The notes under the pieces were generated by a model that saw only the letters and a program-made list of their open reading frames with translations, did no database searches and was not told where the DNA came from. Both the position numbers and the translations under genes were made by a program. 64,000 bases of DNA, taken from NCBI RefSeq assembly GCF_001984215.1, contig NZ_CP019420.1, positions 1,984,001 through 2,048,000 of the forward strand, read 5' to 3'. Shown one piece after another: positions 59,478-64,000 of this stretch. The DNA comes from Mycobacterium sp. MS1601 (GTDB taxonomy: Bacteria; Actinomycetota; Actinomycetes; Mycobacteriales; Mycobacteriaceae). Every line of letters starts with the position of its first letter. The first letter of the stretch is position 1.

Positions 59478-60128
59478 ATGCCACCGATAGACATCGATCG
59501 TGAATCTGCCCGTGAGGCCGCCGAGAATGAACTCAACAAGCCGATCTATCCGAGGGGTTCACTGACCGATCGGTTCAACGAGTGGTTCCAAGAGCTGATC
59601 TTCCGCATCGTCACCAAGGGTGGGCTGCTTCCCGGAGGCTGGTTCACCATCACGGTGCTGGCGATCATCCTGGTGATCGCCGTCGTCGTCGCGATCCGGA
59701 TCGCCCGGAAGACCATGCGCACCAACCGTGGTGGTGACCGGCAGTTGTTCGGGGCCACCGAACTGTCGGCCGCCCAGCACCGGGAGCTGGCGCGGCAGTG
59801 CGCCGCCCGGGGCGACTGGGCGCCGGCGATTCGACATCGTCTGCGCGCCGTGGCCCGTCACCTCGAGGAGGTGGGGGTGCTCACCCCGGTACCCGGCCGC
59901 ACCGCCAACGAACTGGCCAGGGACGCGGGAGCGTCCCTGCCCCAGCTCTCGGGTGAACTGTCTTCGGCGGCAACTGCGTTCAACGACGTCACCTACGGTG
60001 GGTTGCCCGGCACCGAAAGCGCCTACCGAATGATCAGTGACCTCGACGACCACATCGGACGGCAGTCGCTCACCGCGGCGCCATCCGCACCGCACGCACC
60101 TGCCGGGGGCTGGGCGGAGGTGCGATGA
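59478..60128 (+). CDS. DUF4129 domain protein (Rv3690-like)
   Basis: 216 aa. A cytoplasmic N-terminus (1-50) precedes one membrane helix (WFTITVLAIILVIAVVVAI) and a C-terminal helical DUF4129 domain, with ELARQCAARGDWAPAIRHRL and YGGLPGTESAYRMISDLDDH. In MoxR loci such proteins resemble transglutaminase-associated modules. ATG 59478. The next gene begins inside its stop codon overlap (ATGA). Confidence 0.85.
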   Translation: MPPIDIDRESAREAAENELNKPIYPRGSLTDRFNEWFQELIFRIVTKGGLLPGGWFTITVLAIILVIAVVVAIRIARKTMRTNRGGDRQLFGATELSAAQHRELARQCAARGDWAPAIRHRLRAVARHLEEVGVLTPVPGRTANELARDAGASLPQLSGELSSAATAFNDVTYGGLPGTESAYRMISDLDDHIGRQSLTAAPSAPHAPAGGWAEVR

Positions 60129-61264
60129 CTTCTGCGGTGACAACAACCAAGACCACCCGGTGGCGAACCGCTCGCTGGGTGGGCGCAGCGGTGGCGCTGA
60201 TCGTCGCGCTGGCCGCGCTCACCGCGTGGCTGACGGCACCACGACCCGGCGGACACATGGACCCCGCCGCCACCTCCGCTGACGGCACCCACGCCCTGGT
60301 GACCCTGTTGCGCCAACGAGGGGTCGACGTCGTGGTGGCCGATACGGTGGCCGACGCCGAAGCGGCGGCTCGGCCCGATTCCCTGACGTTGGTCGCCGAG
60401 ACCCCGTTCATCGCCGACGACAGCGTGCTGGCCGGACTGGCCGACGGCCCCGGTGACCTCTTGCTGGTCGAGCCCTCCTCGTTCACCCGCGAAGCACTGG
60501 CACCCGAGGTGCGGACCGGCCCGTCGGCGACCTACGGTGGCGAGCCCGATTGCACTCTGCCCGAAGCTGATCGAGCCGGAGTGGCACAGTTCGGCCCCAC
60601 CGGCACCTACGAAGCGGTCAAGGGTTCCTCGGTGGACCTGATCAGCTGCTACTCCGGAGCACTGGTGCGCTACACCGACGGCGATCGCACCGTCACCGTG
60701 GTCAGCTCCTCGAATTTCCTGACCAACGCCACCTTTCTCAACGAGGGCAACGCCGCGCTGGCGATGAACCTCACCGGCAGCCAGCCCCGCCTCATCTGGT
60801 ATGCGCCGCAACGAGCCGAAGGCGAAAACCTGGGCTCGGCAACCATTTTCGACATGATCCCGTACCAGTGGAACTGGGTGGTCTGGCAACTGTGGCTGAC
60901 GGTTGCACTGGTGGCGGTGTGGAAGGGACGGCGACTGGGCCCGCTGGTGGCCGAACGACTGCCCGTTGTGGTGCGGGCGTCCGAGACCGTCGAGGGCCGT
61001 GCCCGTCTCTACCGGGCCCGCAGGGCCCGTGACCGCGCTGCCGACGCGCTGCGGTCGGCGGCCCTGCAGCGCCTCACCCCACGGTTGGGCCTCGGCGTCA
61101 ACCCCGACCAGACCACCCTGGTCCTTGCCGTCGCCCAACGCACCGGTCTCGATCCGAACACCGTGCACCACACTCTGTTCGGGTCCGCACCGGGCTCGGA
61201 TGCCGAACTGATGCAACTCGCCCACGCGCTCGACGACATCGAAAGGCAGGTCGCCCACTCGTGA
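60125..61264 (+). CDS. DUF4350 domain protein (Rv3691-like)
   Basis: 379 aa. N-terminal helix (WVGAAVALIVALAALTAWL), an extracytoplasmic GATase-like DUF4350 domain (about 45-225, with HALVTLLRQRGVDVVVADTV and LLLVEPSSF), then a membrane helix (WNWVVWQLWLTVALVAVW) and a cytoplasmic helical tail. ATG 60125 and the downstream moxR GTG both overlap neighbours by four bases. Likely a chaperone-complex partner of the MoxR ATPase. Enzymatic activity unknown. Confidence 0.86.
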   Translation: MTSAVTTTKTTRWRTARWVGAAVALIVALAALTAWLTAPRPGGHMDPAATSADGTHALVTLLRQRGVDVVVADTVADAEAAARPDSLTLVAETPFIADDSVLAGLADGPGDLLLVEPSSFTREALAPEVRTGPSATYGGEPDCTLPEADRAGVAQFGPTGTYEAVKGSSVDLISCYSGALVRYTDGDRTVTVVSSSNFLTNATFLNEGNAALAMNLTGSQPRLIWYAPQRAEGENLGSATIFDMIPYQWNWVVWQLWLTVALVAVWKGRRLGPLVAERLPVVVRASETVEGRARLYRARRARDRAADALRSAALQRLTPRLGLGVNPDQTTLVLAVAQRTGLDPNTVHHTLFGSAPGSDAELMQLAHALDDIERQVAHS

Positions 61265-62214
61265 CACAGCCAGATTCCGCCCGTTCGGCCCTGCTGGCTC
61301 TGCGCAGTGAGATCTCCAAGGCCGTGGTGGGCCAGGATGCCGTGGTCAGCGGCTTGGTGATCGCACTGCTGTGCCGGGGCCACGTGCTCCTGGAAGGTGT
61401 TCCCGGCGTGGCCAAGACACTGCTGGTGCGCTCCCTGGCAGCAGCCCTGCAGCTGGATTTCAAGCGGGTGCAGTTCACCCCTGACCTGATGCCGGGCGAC
61501 ATCACCGGGTCACTGGTGTACGACGCGCGCACCGCCGAGTTCGAGTTCCGCGAAGGCCCGGTGTTCACCAACCTGATGTTGGCCGACGAGATCAACCGCA
61601 CCCCGCCGAAAACCCAGGCCGCGCTGCTGGAGGCCATGGAGGAGCGGCAGGTCAGCGTCGACGGCGATCCCCGTCTGCTGCCCGACCCGTTCATCGTGGC
61701 GGCCACCCAGAACCCCATCGAATACGAGGGCACCTACCAGTTACCCGAAGCGCAGCTCGACCGTTTCCTGCTGAAACTGAATGTCCCGCTGCCACCGCGG
61801 GATCAGGAGGTCGCGATCTTGAGCAGGCACGCACACGGCTTCGATCCGCGCGACCTGTCGGCCATCCGACCGGTGGCCGGCATCGACGACCTGCGGGCTG
61901 GCCGGGAGGCGGCCGCCAGGGTGCTGGTGGCCGACGAGGTACTGGGCTACATCGTCGACATCGTCGGAGCCACCCGGCACTCCCCTGCTCTGCAACTCGG
62001 GGTGTCACCGCGCGGCTCCACCGCGCTGCTGGGGACCGCGCGGGCGTGGGCGTGGCTGTCGGGCCGCAACTACATCACCCCCGACGACGTGAAGGCGATG
62101 GCACGGCCCACCCTGCGCCATCGCATCGCGTTGCGTCCGGAGGCCGAACTCGAGGGCGCCACACCCGACGGCGTGCTGGACGGGATCCTGGCGTCCGTGC
62201 CGGTGCCGCGGTAA
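61261..62214 (+). CDS. moxR2: MoxR-family AAA+ ATPase (Rv3692-like)
   Basis: 317 aa AAA+ ATPase. Walker A GVPGVAKTLLVRSLAA (about 44-59), Walker B MLADEINRTPPKTQAALLEA (about 104-123), sensor 1 FIVAATQNPIEYEGTYQLPE and a C-terminal lid domain. MoxR proteins act as chaperones loading metals or assembling complexes with a partner vWA/DUF58 protein, which is the next gene. GTG 61261 overlaps the DUF4350 stop. Confidence 0.94.
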   Translation: MTQPDSARSALLALRSEISKAVVGQDAVVSGLVIALLCRGHVLLEGVPGVAKTLLVRSLAAALQLDFKRVQFTPDLMPGDITGSLVYDARTAEFEFREGPVFTNLMLADEINRTPPKTQAALLEAMEERQVSVDGDPRLLPDPFIVAATQNPIEYEGTYQLPEAQLDRFLLKLNVPLPPRDQEVAILSRHAHGFDPRDLSAIRPVAGIDDLRAGREAAARVLVADEVLGYIVDIVGATRHSPALQLGVSPRGSTALLGTARAWAWLSGRNYITPDDVKAMARPTLRHRIALRPEAELEGATPDGVLDGILASVPVPR

Positions 62215-63536
62215 TGATCCTGACCGGCCGCACCGGGCTGGTGGCACTGGCCTGCATCCTGCCCATCGCTGTATCCCCATGGCCGGCAACAGCTTTCGTG
62301 GTTCTGCTGGCAGTTCTGGGGGCGGCGGTCGGGCTGGACGTCGCCTTGGCGGCCAGTCCCCGGAAATTGCAGTACACCCGGTCCGGTGACACCTCGGCGC
62401 GACTGGGCGAGCCCGTGCACGTCGGCCTGCTGATTCACAACAGTGGGTCACGAGCTTTCCGCGGGGCGGTGCGCGACGCCTGGGCGCCCAGTGCCCGCGC
62501 CACCCCGCGTTCCCATGACATCGCCATTGCCGCGGGCCAACGCCGGCAGGTGGACACCGCGCTGCGTCCCATCCGCCGCGGTGACCAGGTGTCGGCCGCG
62601 GTCACCGCACGGTGTATCGGGCCACTGGGCCTGGCCGGTCGCCAGGGCACGCAGCAGGTGCCGTGGACCGTACGCATCCTGCCGCCGTTCCTGTCCCGCA
62701 AGCACCTGCCGTCGCGGCTTGCCAAACTGCGCGAGCTCGATGGCATGGTGCCGGTGCTGATCCGGGGCCAGGGCACCGAATTCGATTCTCTACGTGAGTA
62801 TGTCGTGGGCGATGACGTGCGGTCCATCGACTGGCGTGCCACCGCACGGCGTCACGACGTGGTGGTGCGCACCTGGCGGCCCGAACGTGACCGGCGGGTG
62901 GTGATCGTCGTCGACACCGGCCGGACTTCTGCGGGCCGGGTGGGGGTTGATCCCACCGCCGGTGATCCGGGAGGTTGGCCGCGCCTGGACTGGTCATTGG
63001 ACGCCGCGCTGCTGTTGGCGGCGCTGGCGGCGCGCGCAGGCGATCACGTCGACTTCCTGGCCCATGACCGCACCACCCGCGCCGCCGTGGTCAACGCCTC
63101 CCGCACCGAATTGCTGGCGCAGCTGGTCGAGGCAATGGCTCCACTGCAGCCCGAACTCGTCGAATCCGATTCTGCCGCAATGGTCGCCACCATCACGCGC
63201 AGGGTTCGGCGCCGAGCACTGGTGGTGCTGCTGACCGACCTCAATGCCACTGCGCTCGACGAGGGCCTGCTGCCGGTGTTACCGCAACTGGCGGCCAAAC
63301 ATCACGTGGTGGTGGCCGCCGTCAGTGACCCACGAGTCGACGATTTGGCTGCAGGCCGGGTTGACGCTGCTGCGGTCTATGACGCGGCGGCTGCGGAGAA
63401 GTCACGCAATGATCGCCGCAGGATCGCCTCCCAGCTGCGTGCCGGCGGGGTCGAGGTGGTGGACGCCCCGCCGGAGGATCTGGCTCCCGCGCTGGCCGAC
63501 GCCTACCTCGCGATGAAGGCCACCGGCAAGCTCTGA
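62214..63536 (+). CDS. DUF58 (vWA-like) protein (Rv3693-like)
   Basis: 440 aa. Two N-terminal membrane helices (about 6-45), a beta domain, then DUF58 with GQGTEFDSLREYVVGDDVRS (the defining motif, about 180-200) and a von Willebrand A-like region (RRVVIVVDTGRTS, VVLLTDLNATALDEG). Works with the MoxR ATPase as an adaptor. ATG 62214 overlaps the MoxR stop as TAATG. Confidence 0.92.
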   Translation: MILTGRTGLVALACILPIAVSPWPATAFVVLLAVLGAAVGLDVALAASPRKLQYTRSGDTSARLGEPVHVGLLIHNSGSRAFRGAVRDAWAPSARATPRSHDIAIAAGQRRQVDTALRPIRRGDQVSAAVTARCIGPLGLAGRQGTQQVPWTVRILPPFLSRKHLPSRLAKLRELDGMVPVLIRGQGTEFDSLREYVVGDDVRSIDWRATARRHDVVVRTWRPERDRRVVIVVDTGRTSAGRVGVDPTAGDPGGWPRLDWSLDAALLLAALAARAGDHVDFLAHDRTTRAAVVNASRTELLAQLVEAMAPLQPELVESDSAAMVATITRRVRRRALVVLLTDLNATALDEGLLPVLPQLAAKHHVVVAAVSDPRVDDLAAGRVDAAAVYDAAAAEKSRNDRRRIASQLRAGGVEVVDAPPEDLAPALADAYLAMKATGKL

Positions 63537-63549
63537 GCCCGGTAAACGG

Positions 63550-64000
63550 TCACGACGTGGGCACCACGTCGGGCGCGTCCTCGGCGTCACCGGTGGCCCC
63601 TGCTGCCACTGCCTTGCGGCCGAAGTACACGACGTAGCCCAAGAAGGCGGCTTCGGCCAACACCCCGATCGCGATGCGCACGAAGGTCGGGAACGGCGAC
63701 GGCGTCACCAGCGCTTCGATCAGGCCGGACAGCAGCAGCACCACCACCAGACCCACGGCTACCGACACCACGGCCCGCCCCTGCTCGGCCAGCACCTGCC
63801 CGCGGGGGCGGTTGCCGGGTGCGATCACCGTCCAGCCCAGCCGCATCCCCGCCGCGGCAGCCAGGAACACCGCCGTGAGTTCCAGCAGACCGTGCGGGGT
63901 GATCAGGCCAAGGAACACGTCGCCCTGGCCGTGATGGAACATCAGTCCGCCCGAGACTCCGAGGTTTGCCGCATTCTGGAACAACACGTACGGAATCGGG
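63550..64000 (-). CDS. SpoIIM-like stage II sporulation protein M family, truncated by window edge (Rv3694c-like)
   Basis: Minus-strand gene whose start lies beyond 64000. About 150 C-terminal residues are visible. NAANLGVSGGLMFHHGQGD, FLGLITPHGLLELTAVFLAA and AAGMRLGWTVIAPGNRPRG are typical of the SpoIIM superfamily of integral membrane proteins, next to DUF58/MoxR operons in mycobacteria. Three or four hydrophobic helices. Reading continues to the end of the window in frame (PIPYVLFQN). Convergent with the DUF58 gene, with only 13 bases between the stops. Confidence 0.85.
   Translation of the reverse strand, partial: PIPYVLFQNAANLGVSGGLMFHHGQGDVFLGLITPHGLLELTAVFLAAAAGMRLGWTVIAPGNRPRGQVLAEQGRAVVSVAVGLVVVLLLSGLIEALVTPSPFPTFVRIAIGVLAEAAFLGYVVYFGRKAVAAGATGDAEDAPDVVPTS

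Noticed and set aside
1..64000. CRISPR arrays, insertion sequences, prophage genes
   Set aside because: No spaced direct repeats, transposase or phage structural signatures were seen. The holin-family gene at 32719 is a chromosomal membrane protein in conserved context.

Overview
The window is high-GC actinobacterial DNA and reads as a mycobacterium, probably a fast-growing Mycolicibacterium. Gene order follows, from memory of the M. tuberculosis map, the Rv3628 (ppa) to Rv3694c stretch: ppa, flippase, galE, a large membrane protein, holB, an adenylate cyclase, topA, cspA, a DECH helicase, a Tad/Flp cluster, ssd, acs, marP, nth, crp, the ArsA-like pair, whiB4, ponA2 and moxR2. GTG and TTG starts are common, many mRNAs look leaderless, and adjacent genes often overlap by 4 bases. 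The synteny is from memory and was not computed.

Layout. 1-2600: pyrophosphatase and two ureide-catabolism genes (an OHCU-decarboxylase-like protein and allantoicase). 2655-3860: a TerC membrane protein behind a yybP-ykoY (manganese) riboswitch. 3968-10400: a translationally coupled trio of a Pls-type NRPS (poly-lysine synthetase architecture), an M1 aminopeptidase and a flippase, followed by galE and a polytopic membrane protein. 13174-22580: tRNA-Thr, holB, a class III cyclase, topA, a conserved hypothetical, cspA and a DECH helicase. 22970-27445: a leftward Tad-like operon (ssd, tadA, tadB, tadC, a Flp-like pilin, two TadE-like proteins). 27556-29090: a non-coding-rich block with the 6C sRNA on the minus strand and an Ms1-type RNA on the plus strand, flanking an HAD phosphatase. 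29106-47686: conserved housekeeping and envelope genes, including acs, marP, nth, crp, whiB4 and ponA2.

47686-57730 is the accessory segment. It starts at tRNA-Pro and carries an arsenic locus: two ArsR repressors, an ACR3 efflux pump, an ArsC-like reductase, an MFS transporter and a flavoprotein monooxygenase with a cysteine tail. It continues with an SRPBCC protein, a TesB thioesterase, a heme-oxygenase-like di-iron enzyme, a CDGSH protein, an MTQ2-like methyltransferase and an F420-dependent oxidoreductase. From 57732 the conserved order resumes: a GatB/YqeY-domain protein, a proline-rich membrane protein, the DUF4129-DUF4350-MoxR-DUF58 operon and a truncated SpoIIM-like gene.

The strongest candidate for an undescribed system is the Pls-M1-flippase trio. 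A hand-read adenylation pocket looks lysine-like, a cognate hydrolase is coupled to the synthetase, and a membrane transporter is coupled to that. Also notable are the ars flavoprotein with a C-terminal Cys/CysCys tail, a CRP-type palindrome in the core promoter of the Ms1-type RNA (crp itself lies 9 kb away), and the dense inverted repeats around the 6C sRNA.
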